Of a stretch of DNA of 64,000 bases, positions 44,346 to 56,249 are shown piece after piece. The stretch's first letter is position 1. Every line of letters begins with the position of its first letter. Location of the stretch: positions 20,996,278 through 21,060,277 of the forward strand of contig OY783194.1 of the NCBI GenBank assembly GCA_963678675.1, written 5' to 3'. Position numbers and translations under genes: made by a program. The notes beneath the pieces are model-generated. The model made no database searches, had not been told where the DNA came from, and worked only from the letters and a program-made list of their open reading frames with translations. The DNA is from Xiphydria camelus. Lineage: Eukaryota > Arthropoda > Insecta > Hymenoptera > Xiphydriidae.

Positions 44346-44785
44346 CGTTTCGTCATTGCGGTTAGCGTGGTGCCTGCGGCACCAAGGACCGCGCCGAGCC
44401 TCGCCCTTCGATCGCGAGCCGCGTTGAATGAAGAGTTGCGTTCTTAGCGCCGATTTTCTCTTTTTCGCGCCTCCGTCCGCGGGTCCCGTTCTTCCGTGTC
44501 CCAGCCAACGTCCAACGAACCGCCCCTCTACCCGCCCCTCTACCCGCCCCTCAAATGCTGTGGTAGCCGAACACGCTCGAGATCGGATCGTTTCCGATCT
44601 CCCGATTATCGTTCCTATACGGAGAGTTCGTTTGTCTCTCCACGTGGTGCGGCCGTGTCCGCACCTGGTACCCATCATTTTCCGTCCCGCGTGTGGCATC
44701 ATAGCCACCGTTTAGTGGCGTAGCGGAGGGCATCGCGGGCCCTTAATGAAACGCTACGTCACAAGTTGTACCGTAAAAAGATATT
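44346..44785. other. GC-rich stretch, unassigned
   Basis: Contains a CCCCTCTACCCG tandem at 44522-44553. Codon-like frames on both strands lack domain pattern. It may be retroelement terminal sequence. Confidence 0.3.
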
Positions 44786-45330
44786 CGGCTGGTGAAGCTC
44801 GCAGCTCTTCTTTGTAACATATCCTTAATCCCAACTGGACTGTTGGTAGGACCTGAGTCCACTTCTCTATAGCATGACACTTTATTGATGTTTTAAAGTG
44901 CGGTGCCAGCGTTCGACCATGTCGTTTGCAGGAGGATGAAAGGCGGTGGTTCTGATTCGCTTTCCACCGACTAGTTTTGACAGTGCCGCAAACAGCGCGC
45001 TTTCAAATTGCGTTCCCTGATCGATAGTGACAAGTTTTGGCATGCCGAAACGGGCTATCCAGTGGCTACAGTTGGTGCTTTGATGTCCTGGATTGGGATG
45101 GCTTCAGGCCACCTGGTGAAACGATCGACCATGGTGAGGGCGTATTTGAATTCCTGTGACTCTGGCAGTGGTCCTACCAAGTCGACGTGGATATGGTCAA
45201 AGCGTTAATCGGGTCCCGTGAATGTCGCTGATTGCACATGGACGTGGCGACCAATCTTCGAGCGCTGGTAGGCGATGCAGTTTCTGGCTCAGAGCGTTAC
45301 GTCCTTGTTCATCGATAGCCAAACGTACCG
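44786..45330 (-). pseudogene. Gypsy integrase remnant
   Basis: Decayed minus-strand codons include IDQGTQFESALF, TTAFHP and ANDMVERWHRTLK, the second Asp and the Glu of the integrase triad. Several stops and shifts. Ends abruptly at an AEYLF block. Confidence 0.7.
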
Positions 45331-45987
45331 CTAGGCGATGATCTTCTCAGTTACACGTCCGCTCGGATGTGAGAGATTGTGGAACGCCTCGGAGACTTTA
45401 CGGCGAAGTTGTTGAGGCACGAATGGGCGTATGTCCGTTGTAGAGACGTCGCAGTAAATGGCTTGGTGGTCTGGTCCGTGTGTGAGCTTCTGCAATTGCA
45501 GAGATAAGTTTGCGTCGTTGATGAGAACTCTGAGTTCAGGATCTTGTGATTGAGTTTGCGCCAGTTCATCGAAGTCAATGGTTGTAGGCATTCTGAAGGT
45601 GTCGATGCGTGAAATCGCGTCGACGACTTCGTTCGAAGAACCTTTGATGTAACGGATGTCTGTCGTGAACTCACTGATGAAGGAGAGTTGTCTCAGTTGT
45701 CGTGGCGACGCTTTGTCCGAGCGCTGCTGAAATGCATAGATGAGTGGTTTGTGATCCGTGTAAATTGCAAATTCTCTTCCTTCTACCCATTGCCTAAAGA
45801 ACTTGATGTCTTCGTAGACTGCTGTCAATTCGCGATCATACGTGCTATAGTTGCGCTGGGCTGGCGAGATTTTCATAGAAAAGAATCCGAGAGGTTCCCA
45901 GTAATTGTTGTTGACACTTTGTTCTAGAGCGGCCCCTATTGCAGAACTAGAAGCATCGGTGTATAGCCGGAGTTCGGCTGACTGCAT
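45331..45987 (-). pseudogene. Gypsy RNase H domain and integrase N-terminus
   Basis: A 218-codon open frame: RLYTDASSSAIGAALEQ, YDRELTAVYEDIKFFRQW and YTDHKPLIYAF carry the RNase H acidic residues; HNLSHPSGRVT starts the integrase zinc region. It degrades the RNA strand during cDNA synthesis in intact relatives. Confidence 0.85.
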
Positions 45988-46020
45988 CGGATGGGATAGG
46001 ATAGTAGCATCGGCGAGCTG

Positions 46021-46660
46021 CTATTTGATGCTCTCGAAGACTGCCTCTGAAGCAGGTGCCCATGGGACGGGTCGCTTGTCGTTCCTCTTGGACTCCTTGA
46101 GCATGTCGTTCAATGGTGCTTGAACGGTGGCTGCGTTTCTGAGATGTCGATGATAAAAGTTAATAGCGCCGAGGAAACGTCTGAGCTCTACAATTGTTTG
46201 AGGCTTTGGAAACCCTTGCAGCACTTTGATGTGAGCCTTTTACTGACTCTTGATAGCCCAGGAACTGTATACTTTTTTCTCCAATATGCATTTTTCTGTA
46301 TTTATGCACCGGCCGAATTTTGCTAGTCGTTGGTTGACGATGTCGAGATGACGTTCATGTCCTCTGGAGAAGTCGAGGCGATCCGCAGGTCATCGACGTA
46401 GGCGACTACAAAATCCAGGTCGGCAACAACTTCCTGTATAAACCTCTAGAAGGGTTGAGCTGCGTTTCTGAATCCGAATGGCATGCTTGTGAACTCAAAC
46501 AAACCAAACGGGGTAATCACTGCAGTATTCTGAATGTCGTCTTCGGCTATGGGGATGTGGTAAAATGCTTTGTGCAGATCCAGAGTGCTGAAGATCGTCT
46601 TCCCTGCTAAGTTGGCGGTGAAATCCTGGAGAAGGGCCACTAGCAATCAGTGTGGTCGTT
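46021..46660 (-). pseudogene. Gypsy reverse transcriptase core, frameshifted
   Basis: IFSTLDLHKAFYHIPI, TPFGLFEFTSMPFGFRNAA and AYVDD (catalytic) are readable in successive frames, then ELRRFLGAINFYHRHL of the thumb/connection. Stops near 46445 and 46270. Confidence 0.8.
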
Positions 46661-47340
46661 TGTTTATTAAGCCTCCTGAAATCGCCACATGGTCTCCAGT
46701 CCCCATTCTTCTTCTTGGCCATATGCAATGGACTAGCCCAAGGGCTGGTGGAAGGCCTGGCTAGACCTAGTTCGACCATAACCCTGAATTCATCTTTGGC
46801 AGCCTTGAGTCGATCATGTCTAAGTGGCCTGACTCGCTCAGTGCACGGGGGTCCCGTTGTGTTGATGAAATGCTTGGTTATGTGAGCAGCAGTCGTAGTA
46901 TTTGACGGGCTTTCCAGAAGTGTTGGATACTTCTTGAGAATCGTCCAGTATTTGCTGCTCTCGTTATTGATCGTGGTGATAGAGTTGATGGGTGCTGGAG
47001 CCATCAAACCAGTGCTCGAAAGTCCGGTGTCTCTGTTGATGATTCGTCCTTTTTTAAGATCGACGATTAATCCATAGTGGTGGATCAAGTCTGCGCCGAT
47101 GATGGGATATGGCACATCGGCTTTACAAAAGGTCCATCTTAGTGGGCGTCGTAAACCTATATTAATCGTCAACATTTGTTCACCGTAAGTTTTTATTTTG
47201 GTGTTGTTGGCGGTATATAAGGTGAGTGCTCCTAGTCTTGCCTTATCCTTAAGCGTGGCCGGGATAACCGATATGTCCGCGCCGGTGTCGACCAACAATT
47301 TGTTAGAGTATGTGTCGAAGATGAAAAGTTGGCGAGGAGT
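46661..47340 (-). pseudogene. Gypsy protease and RT N-terminus
   Basis: LLVDTGADISVIP is the aspartic protease active site; IIGADLIHHYGLIVDL follows. The RT entry ASPLHMAKKKNGDWRPCGDF ends the readable part before a shift near 46660. Confidence 0.85.
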
Positions 47341-47498
47341 GTTTTGGCCACCGCTAGTCGTCGAGTCTAGTAGCGGGTGCTTGCGTTTCCCCGGTTCTGC
47401 GTGGAGAACGAGCAGGGCATTGTGTACTTCGTTGCATTGACACCAAAGCGTTTATGGTAGAGGATGCCGGCAGATGTGCGCGTCGAACTACTTTGTGA

Positions 47499-48300
47499 TC
47501 ATCTGCGCCTGCTGCGGGAATGATTGCGTGAACGACGCTGCTTTACTGACCGGGTAATCTCATCCAGTTTAGCACTTAGATCTTCCATTTTAGCACTTAG
47601 ATTGCCCAGTTGGGCACTCAGGACGTCAACTCTTCGAGCAATATCGCCGTTCTCCCTCGTTGATATTGGCATCACTTGGTTGCTGTCGGTGCCTACCGTT
47701 ATTTCTGCGATGCGGTCGGCAAGGCGCGCCAAGGCTTCTAACGCGAGGCCATCGGCGGCGGTGAGTGCCACTTGGATGTGAGCCGGCAAGCGGTCCAACC
47801 ACAGCGTATTTATGAAGACATTGTCCAGCAAATTACCTCCAAGACGGTGGATTTCCGCTAGCAGTTCTGAAGGCCACCTGCAGCCGAGTTCAAGCCCCGA
47901 GACGAGTGTCCTTATGCGCTTTTCTTGAGAAAGCGAATAGTGGTCGAGTAAGGCTTCCTTGATTTGGCGATATTTTTCGAGGGCTGGTGGGTTTGTGACG
48001 AGGTGTTCCACGACCGTCAAAGAGTTTTGATTGAGTCGACCGATAATTGTGTAATACTTGGCGTTGTTTGATGTAATGCGCCGGGTAGCAAATTGGGACT
48101 CAATGGCAGCGAACCACAGGCTAAGCTTCTTATCCCAGAAAGGTGGTAGTTCCGCCCTTTCAGCCGAGTATATATGGGCTGCTTGATGCGCGACTGGCTC
48201 TTGAATCCGTGGATCACCAGCTTCCGGACGAAGTAGTACATCGGCGTCCTCAGCATCTCATGGAGGAGTTGGCGAACGGTTTACCGGTATGGCGCATGGG
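47499..48300 (-). pseudogene. Gypsy gag (CsRn1-type), frameshifted
   Basis: KYRQIKEALLDHYSLSQEKR, RWPSELLAEIHRLGGN and NTLWLDRLPAHIQVALTA form the capsid-like block, with an Arg/Ser-rich end. An upstream part (LPPFWDKKLSLWFAAIESQF) is in another frame before about 48020. Confidence 0.78.
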
Positions 48301-48375
48301 CGTTCCATTTTTCGTACGGGAGCACGCGTTCACTTTTCACTGAATTTTCACTTACTATCAGATCGGGGGGTCTCC

Positions 48376-48760
48376 AGTTTATGTGGGGTTGTACCACATA
48401 ATGTGTGAAAAGCGATGGTTAAAGGAATAACAAACAATATTTATTGATTATAAGAATACACGTAGATGCATCGAGAGTGATTTTTGCCAACTGTAGAAAA
48501 ATTAATTGAGTATTGCCAACTGTGTAGTACTGTAACTATGGTTGTTATTTTCTCTGTTCTCCGCGTGGAGCGCTGATGGTGTGTGTCGGGTCCCCACAGG
48601 ATACATGTATCAACGCCATCTATCAGACGATAGCAAGAATTAAATTCTATCATGACTGCTTGCCAATAAGGCCGGAAATTTGTCAAATGATCCTCGTACA
48701 AGATAAATAAACCCTGTGGCTTGATTCTGTAACTCGGCGTTATCGACAATTTTCGATACT
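48376..48760 (-). repeat. Presumed 5' LTR of the CsRn1-like element
   Basis: Non-coding sequence directly 5' of the primer-site-like TGGAGACCCC on the minus strand. The boundary is approximate as no second LTR was found. Confidence 0.4.
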
Positions 48761-48974
48761 TTAAAAAACGTGCGCAAAAAAATTAGCGATACCGCATAGA
48801 TTATCTAGTATCGAATCCGCTATTTTGTTCTTTTTTCAGTTTCAATTACAGAGTGAACTTGAATAAGGGGCCAAGTACCAAATATAGGAAGTTATATTTT
48901 TTTCTTTAAAAAGGGGTTAAATAGCATGCTTCATGTCCCCTAGAAGGGGTTAAGTTCCAAACGAATATTTAAAT

Positions 48975-49161
48975 ATGCCAATCCAAAACAACCTCACGCG
49001 AGGTCAAAATAATGTCAAAGGACGAAAATTATTTGAATCAGATCATGTACTTAATGTAATAGAGACAGATGACACCGAAAACGGGGAGATCGTCATAACC
49101 TGTAAAGTTGTAGCTCAAACCAGTGTATCAAATACTTATGATGTAAAGATTGTGGTAAGTA
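48975..49161 (+). pseudogene. SWIM-type protein N-terminal fragment (tentative)
   Basis: GRKLFESDHVLNVIE and TYDVKIVV resemble the region before a SWIM zinc finger in insect proteins and transposases. The Cys/His finger itself is absent because the frame runs into the Tc1-derived foldback. Weak assignment. Confidence 0.3.
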
Positions 49162-50339
49162 CAGTAAGTTAAGTAAGAGCATGTACGGCATTATTCATAA
49201 AAAAATTATTCAACAATGTTTTTTTCCACATACATACGTTTGACATGTTCCAAGGCAATGCGCAATTATGTTAACCCACCAGCATCAATAATCAATTGGC
49301 ATCTCCGAGGCATACTATCCACCAAATTCTCGGCGTATTCACGGGCAAGTGCCTTCCAAATGCGTCGAATTTCTCGGGATAACTGCTTCATAGTGAATTC
49401 AAAGTGAAGACACGTTTTCCTCGAAGCTTCTGCTTGATGTATGTATCCTGAGAAATTCGATGCATTTGGAAGGTACTTCTCCGCGAATACGCCGGAAAGG
49501 ACCACGCACAGAGTAAATGGAAATCGGCAATCGGTCAAATTGTTTGAAAATGAAATATAGTTTATGGTGTGCTGAATAAAAGTTCTCATGGGTCCAAGAC
49601 CCAGTAATGGCCAGTTTCGGTACTAAACGGCACTGAATATCAGCGAATTTGATAGCGTACACATGCAGCGGCTACAGCCTCTAAGCGTAATTATTTGAAG
49701 CCGTTATCATTTGAAGTCCTTGAAAATCAATAAAAATACAAGATAAAGCGATATTGCATCAATTATGTAATAAAAAACTATATTTTATAACTTTCGAGGG
49801 ACCTCGTATAATGTGCTTCGCCACGTGGTCGGATACGGCTTAGATTATTTTCGCACATCTTCCCGAATTCGCGACCGATTTATGATTTGCGACATAGAAA
49901 CCTCTTATCTTGTATTTTTATTAATTTTCAAAGACTTCAAATGATAACGGCTTCAAATAATTACGCTCAGAGGCTGTAGCCGCTGCGAGTGTACGCTATC
50001 AAATTTGCTGACATTCAGTGCCGTTTTGTGCCGAAACTGGCCATTATTGGGTCTTGGACCTATGAGAACTTTTATTCAGCACACCATAAACTATAACATA
50101 TTTCATTTTCAGACAATTTGACGGATTGCCGATTTCCATTTACTCTGTGCGTGGTCCTTTGGTGGATAGTATGCCTCGGAGATGTCAAGCGGTTATTGAT
50201 GCTGGTGAGTGATTGGACTCATTATTAACATCATTGCGCATTGCCTTAGAACATGTCAAATGTATGTATGTGGAAAAAAACATTGTTGAATACTTTTTTT
50301 TTATGAATAACGCTGTACACGTTCTTATTTAACTTACTG
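49162..50339. mobile_element. Foldback element derived from Tc1 transposase ends
   Basis: TA at 49160-49161 and 50340-50341, ends CAGTAAGTTAAG / CTTATTTAACTTACTG. Arms of about 400-500 bp. Each arm encodes, outward-facing, the Tc1 transposase C-terminus (left arm: AREYAENLVDSMPRRCQLII on minus; right arm: LVDSMPRRCQAVIDAG on plus). The central 300 bp is unique. Confidence 0.8.
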
Positions 50340-50639
50340 TATATCACCTATATACATATATTATCAGAATACTGTAGCAATGGATTAATGCAATTTTTAA
50401 CTGCATAGATCCACTTTACACGTTTGTAATTCTTCCATGGCAAGTGAACACTACTTGTAGGAAACGAATAGGATTTTACTGGTGGATTAATATTTTGTAC
50501 ACGATCTGCTGTATTTGAGCAACTTTTGACGCAACAGGTTTTTTCGAATATGGCATTTTACAAAAAATATTGACTCTTAATTAATAAAAAGGAATTTCAT
50601 TTTAATTGCCCTTTATGCGCTCGTTAAATTCCCCCACAT

Positions 50640-51757
50640 TACTTTATCCAACAGCTCTTAGATGGCGCCCTAATCGCCTTGCACGGCCCCTGTAACCTAT
50701 TTGTCGTTGCCAGCTGATGCGTGGCGTTCTAGTAAATGATAACAGAGGACGATAGCAACATCGAGCATTTGTAGTGAGAATTGAGGGTTCCATTCCAAAA
50801 CTCGACTTATCCAGTTTTAAAAGAAAATTAGATAGCGGCTTCTCTATGGCATCTGTTAATAGCCATCTATGCATTAAGCCACCTAAAACGTGTCAAAATC
50901 CACCTTATCTTATGTTAAAAGCATAATAAAATTCAAGCATCATTCCATAACTTGCCTTATCCATCACCTCTATAATTCCAAAACTCGCCTTGTCCGGCCG
51001 ACCAATTATTTAAAATTAATACTCAGTATTTGTATCGCGTGACTGTACAATTTATTGCATCATACGAACGAATTCAGAACGTTTTGATCTGTTGATCAGT
51101 AAACAAGAATTTTAGAACGGTGTTTAACAAAAATATTAAGTATTTATTAACAATATGTGTTTCGACAAACCAACGACATACTCCCAAGGAATTTACCCTG
51201 ACCTACTACCTTCCCACGATCGACAGCCTAATTATTCCGAGAAGACGTTAGCAAGTTGTTAGTCCCCCATTTTGGAGAGAATTGGATGGAGCGAAAAGAC
51301 TTAATTTTCTTTAAGAGTTACTTAGAGGAACACACACAGTACAGAATTGAAAAATTAGAAGAAGAGACCGAAACCAATGAGTTTTGCGAAGGGGGCCTTC
51401 AGGAAGACATTTCGTTAAGAATTTAGAATCTCCTAATAAATTGTATTTCCTTATTTTCAAAATATTTTTTAATAAAAGACGAAACATATTGAATGATGCA
51501 TTTTATCATTTCATAAATTGCCTTATCCAAGTATTCATGCCAAAACTTGCCTTATCCATTTTATTTCGGTGAATTTCTCCGAAATGAAGTAAACAGGATT
51601 TAAATGAATGCTGAATTTACTACTGTCATTGTACTGTAGTATCCACTAGTATATATTTGGTTGCCTAATATTTCCGTAGTTCTAGTAAAACGTTTTTTGC
51701 GAATTGTGAAATTTTATGTAAAGTGGATAAGGCGAGTTTTGGAATGGAACCCTTCAA
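50640..51757. repeat. Block with repeated AAAACT-GCCTTATCCA motif
   Basis: The motif CAAAACTCGACTTATCC recurs with variations near 50798, 50950, 50980, 51517 and 51545 and inverted near 51722. The outer pair (50783-50815 and 51720-51757) is complementary, so this may be a decayed TIR element. Confidence 0.5.
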
Positions 51758-52323
51758 TTATAAGACCAACACCGTCCTGCCCCGGTACCCCGTTCTGCCC
51801 CGGTACCCCCTACACGCAGGACTGCTCTACATAATGCGCATTCGGTATTTCTGCAAAATGTCAATTCGATACGACTGGTTTTCCAATTTGTTTTCAATTC
51901 AATGTCAACAGCGGGGAGATGATGGTATATATGTATAAAGATGGCCAACTTAATATGGATACAATATTAATTTCATTATTATATCGTACAGCGGGAACGG
52001 GGTGGGGTAGTATAGACACGAATTTAATTTGCGTTGAGTCATATATTTGTTCCGTGTAATATTTGAACGGCCGGGCCTCTGTATCGAGTGCAGCTGCTGG
52101 GTGAATAAATGTTACGTTTTCCTTTTCACCGAACTCTGGCGATATTCCTAGCATCTGTGGTGACTCTTCATAAAGATGCTTTATGAAATACTACGCGTTA
52201 TACTTATATAATTAATAATATTGTTGAGAGGTAAGATACATCGCATCACACTGAGAAAAAGGATGTTTCCAAATGTAGCTATCAATTCCACAAAGTATGG
52301 CGGAAAAATCCTAGCTAACAATG
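51758..52323. other. Unassigned, one short tandem
   Basis: A doubled CTGCCCCGGTACCCC (51777-51809). Nothing else recognised. Confidence 0.4.
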
Positions 52324-52839
52324 AGGTTGGCTGGGCAAAACTGAAGCAGATGGCGCCACCGAGCCAAACACCCGCGGGCAAATTTAAACGGTTATAATAC
52401 ATTATTAATGCTGCACTAATGTGACTGGTAAAAAAATTGGTAAAAATGAATTACGGTGATTTGAAAATGAAGTAGTTGAAGGAATGATTAGTTGGTCTTA
52501 ACGCCAAAACTGGTGGAAGAAAACAAGATTTGATTGAAAGGTATTTTGATAATATCTGAATTCCATGCCTACTATGAAGTAGGCTGCCATATTGATATAT
52601 CGATACCATCGATACCTTACTTCGGAAATTTTGTAAGTGCAATTTTTGAAAAAAATGCCATTTATAGCTTACTGTTTTCAGATTTTAAACCTTAACATAG
52701 TAAGTTATAAATGGCATTTTTGTCAAAAATTGCACTTCGAGGTTTTCAAAGCAATGTGTCGATATTTTAAAACACGCGGTCAAAAAGGGTGTTTAGCTCG
52801 GTGGCGCCGAAGTTTACTTCCTCGACCACCAGCCAACCT
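52324..52839 (+). mobile_element. 516-bp MITE with AGGTTGGCTGG ends, copy 2, with SAP remnant
   Basis: Same ends and orientation as 29008-29525. Codons at 52461-52556 read LKxxLKE, then GLNAKTGGRKQDLIERYF, matching the SAP DNA-binding motif with two stops. A hairpin (GTGCAATTTTTG / CAAAAATTGCAC) lies at 52636-52733. Confidence 0.75.
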
Positions 52840-53129
52840 CATAAGAAATGTAATAATGGCATAGTTATGAAATTGATTAAATAATTCGGGATTTATATGT
52901 AACTGTATAAGACTATATAGGATTTAAATTTAATCTGACAGAAGTAAATTTCATACAGTATAGTGTTTAACTGAATTTATAACTGCACTATCACTAGATT
53001 TCTTACCTGGAGTTGTTTCCCCATACTTTCTGGAATTGATTAATATATTGGAAACATCATTTTTCTCACTGCACTAATGCCAAAAGGTCGTATGCACCAA
53101 TCTATTTGCACTGGGTCTATTTACTCAGC
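52840..53129. other. Unassigned AT-rich stretch
   Basis: Only a single TAATGCCAAAAGG-type motif near 53074 is notable; see the cluster at 53880-54060. Confidence 0.35.
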
Positions 53130-53245
53130 GTGTCCATTTGCACTGTGTGCATTTGCAAAGCGTGTCCAATTGCACAGTATTAATTTGCACACTGTGTCCA
53201 TTTGAACTGTGTCCATTTGCAACTGCGTCCGTTCGTACGGTGTCT
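53130..53245. repeat. Minisatellite, GTGTCCATTTGCACT unit
   Basis: About seven imperfect units of 15-19 bp (GTGTCCATTTGCACT, GTGTGCATTTGCAAAGC and so on). Confidence 0.8.
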
Positions 53246-53246
53246 A

Positions 53247-53799
53247 ACAAATTTTTGTTATACCTAAGTCCTATTGGCTCTTACAGTGCTAAAAAAGTAT
53301 AAAGTGGCATATCGATACCTTACTTTGAAAACCTCGTAAGTTCAATTTTGTGTCAAAAATTGAACTTACGAGGTTTTCAAAGTAAGGTATCGATATACGA
53401 TTTTTTGGTATTAGTGACGCGATATAACAAGATCACGGACTTGTTTTGCGATTTTTTCCGGTGTTGTGCTCTCTATAATAGTAAACGAAATTTTAGCATC
53501 TTCGCATAAGTTCTAAATTAGTTGTAACTTCTTGGAAAATTTTAGAGAATTATTTCAGAATTTAAGAAAATAGCATTTCTTGGTAGTTTAAAAAATGCAT
53601 CAGTCATGAACGGCATAATTAACAAGTCTATAAAAAGAACTGGAAGCCTTTTAGAGTTAGCACTACACCGGAAAAAAACGCAAAACAAGTCCGTGATCTT
53701 GTTATATTGCGTTACTAATATCGAAACGTTGTATATACCACCTTACACATGTTTGGCATTGTAAGAGCTAAAAGGGCTTAGGTATAACAAAAATTTGTT
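53247..53799. mobile_element. Foldback with nested hairpins
   Basis: Outer ends ACAAATTTTTGTTATACC / GGTATAACAAAAATTTGT. A second pair (GTGACGCGATATAACAAG / CTTGTTATATTGCG) lies inside, and 53308-53399 is a near-perfect hairpin built on GTATCGATATAC-type ends. Confidence 0.7.
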
Positions 53800-53879
53800 C
53801 TCATAACCGATAAAAATACGTAAAAAAAAATCCAAAAATGATAAAATAAGAATTCGCGAAACGAAAAGCAAAAAGGCAT

Positions 53880-54060
53880 ATAGGATATAGTCGATATACC
53901 CTTTTGGCATTAAGTTTATTAAAAATTATGGAAACCAATGCCATAAGGGCATATCGATGTACATGCAAGTATAAACCTAATATAGATACGCCCTTATGGC
54001 ATTAGTTTTCGTGAATTTTCAGAAACTTAATGACAAAAGGGCGTATCGATTATATTCTAT
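53880..54060. repeat. Cluster of CGATA-CGCCCTT-GGCATTA motifs
   Basis: A 20-22-bp motif occurs four times in alternating orientation (about 53897, 53940, 53985, 54030), with relatives at 53074 and 54143. Confidence 0.65.
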
Positions 54061-55148
54061 GAGCCCTTTTACTTTTAAGTTTTCATTTACTTTTTTGCAA
54101 TTTATTTATTCATATTTAGACAAATTTGGTTCAATATGATCGTTTGGTATTAGTGACGCGATATTTTATTATATGTACCTACATGTGCATATATACATCT
54201 ATTTTTATATGTAGATAATTTATTTTACGTTATCGAAGAAAAATATTAATATACCTATAGAGCTAATGTGTGTGTGTGTGAAGGCGATTAAAAACGATAG
54301 GTATTATCTTAACGTTGAACAATATTATTATCCGAGAGAGAGAGACTAAGAATATCACGAGCCTCGACTGAGGCTCACGCCAAGGATCAAAAGTGTAGCG
54401 TCCGGCACGAGACTCACAGAGAGGTTATAGGGTAAAGTCGGGAGAGATGGCGCACCTTTTTTTAAAGTGGTACAAGAACTATATTTGTAGGATAAGCAAT
54501 ACTTAATTGATAATGTGGATAGAGCGAACAATATAATATAGGAATTTTTAAAGGAACGACTAAAAGTGTTTTCGAGTTTTGTAAAAAATTTGACAAAAGC
54601 AAATATACCAAAAACCAACTCACCCGCCCTAGTATGGGTATGATGGCGCAGTAGAAAAAAATGATGGTTCTCCAAGAATAGGTTTCAAAATTAAAAATGC
54701 AACTATTTCTTATGGTTATAATAATGCCAAATAACAAAAACAAAAATACAAAATCATCTTAAATAATCAAATTTAAAGAGAAATACCAAAGTATTGATTA
54801 TTTCAACCACATAAACTTAAAACATCTTTAAAAAACAATAAGTCTTAATAACAACATGTAAAACTTATTTCGCTTTTCTGCCACATCGCAAACACATATT
54901 TGGATAGTTGGTGCATCCCGAACAGTCGGGTTAGACGGCTTACGCCAACTCACCCGACTTCGTTGGGTTAGATGTATAGTTATCGTCTTTCTTGTACATG
55001 AAGCACGGAACGAAATTTGAAGTTAGGAACAATATTTACAAGTTTATCAAGTGAAATGACCAAACTAAATACATTCAAATCAGAATAATAACTTACTGGA
55101 TGCCTAATTATTATCACACAAAAAAATAATCAGGGCCAATACAATATA

Positions 55149-55458
55149 CCGTATATCCGCGATCAATTAGCCCATAGCAAAATTGCGAGTTTTGCATGAG
55201 TACCTCTGTGGGTCTTCTCGTCCAATAGAATCGCCGGAGAAGCGTGAATGCGCATGCGTAGTCATCCGCGGGTGTTGGTGTCGTCAGCAAGTTCAGATCA
55301 GCAAGTGAAATTTCATTGAAACCGATCTGAACTTGCTGTCGACGCCAACACTCGCGCATTCACGCTTCTCTGGTGATTCTATTGGACGAGGAAACCCACA
55401 GGGGTGCTCATGCAAAACTCGCAATTTTGCTATGGGCTGTTTGATCGCGGACATACGG
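55149..55458. mobile_element. 310-bp foldback MITE, third (diverged) copy
   Basis: Ends CCGTATATCCGCGATC / GATCGCGGACATACGG, TA-flanked, same arm order as 3477-3792 but with many substitutions and a different centre. Confidence 0.85.
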
Positions 55459-55618
55459 TATACCGTACAGAATGAACTACAGTTATATTTATTTTACCTT
55501 TCGATGAGAAAAACAGCCGTTCGGTAACACATACTTACTACACATGCTCACTAATCATCTGTGTCACCAGCTGAGTCAATATTGCCACACAGACAAAGAA
55601 ATTATTTGACAGAGCCGT

Positions 55619-55868
55619 TGTGGCGAAAAGGATGTGGTCGCCATCTTATCGGCGGAGCGTTTCGTCCCGGAGTCGGCCTGTGGACTCGTCAGTAAGGCTA
55701 GGCCGACTCCTGCCTTAGACGCTCTGTGGTCCTCGGTGATAGACGGGCAGTTGCGGTCTTATATAGAAACTTGCCCGTTGATGGGCCACTAACGAGAAGC
55801 CGAAAGCCGTGGAGTCGAAGGTCGGCGCCACCTGGCGGCAAGGCGCCGTAGCGCGACGGGACGCTACA
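55619..55868 (-). repeat. TRIM LTR (3' LTR on the minus strand)
   Basis: 250 bp, starts TGTGGCGAAAAGG, ends GACGCTACA. Contains TATATA-like TTATATAGAAAC, possibly the promoter. Confidence 0.9.
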
Positions 55869-56249
55869 GTACTCCCTCCCTAGTGACGTCTGATGTATGC
55901 AGACGGAACGAGACGGAAGAAGTTGGTGTGTTTGGCAACGGCTTGGCTGTGAGCGTGTCTGCGTGTGGCTGGAACGTCGTGGGTTGGAGACTCCGCCGGT
56001 ATGTTCGTCGCAGCGTGTGAGAGATCGATCCTGAGTGTGTGAGCCGTGACGTCATGACGGGGCGTGTACACATGTGCCGTGCCGGGGCGTGAGTGTGCCG
56101 TGCCGGGGCGTGTACACGTGCCGTGCCGTCAGCGTGACGTCGGTTCTGCTTCCAGAGATCAAGGTGTCCTTGTCATGGGAGTTCCCTTGGTCCAGAAGGT
56201 ATGCTGCAGGATGATGATCTTCTCCGCTGGATCACGTCGGGGTCACCAA

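Larger units (their letters stand above)
44786..48760 (-). mobile_element. CsRn1-like Ty3/gypsy retrotransposon, degraded
   Basis: On the minus strand from 48760 down: presumed 5' LTR (about 48376-48760), a primer-binding-like TGGAGACCCC next to it, gag, protease, RT, RNase H, integrase. The integrase is cut at about 44786 and no 3' LTR is seen. Stops and shifts are frequent. Confidence 0.8.

Noticed and set aside
44247..44708. 153-codon frame in GC-rich DNA
   Set aside because: Frames are open on several phases because of composition and the minisatellite; no domain pattern.
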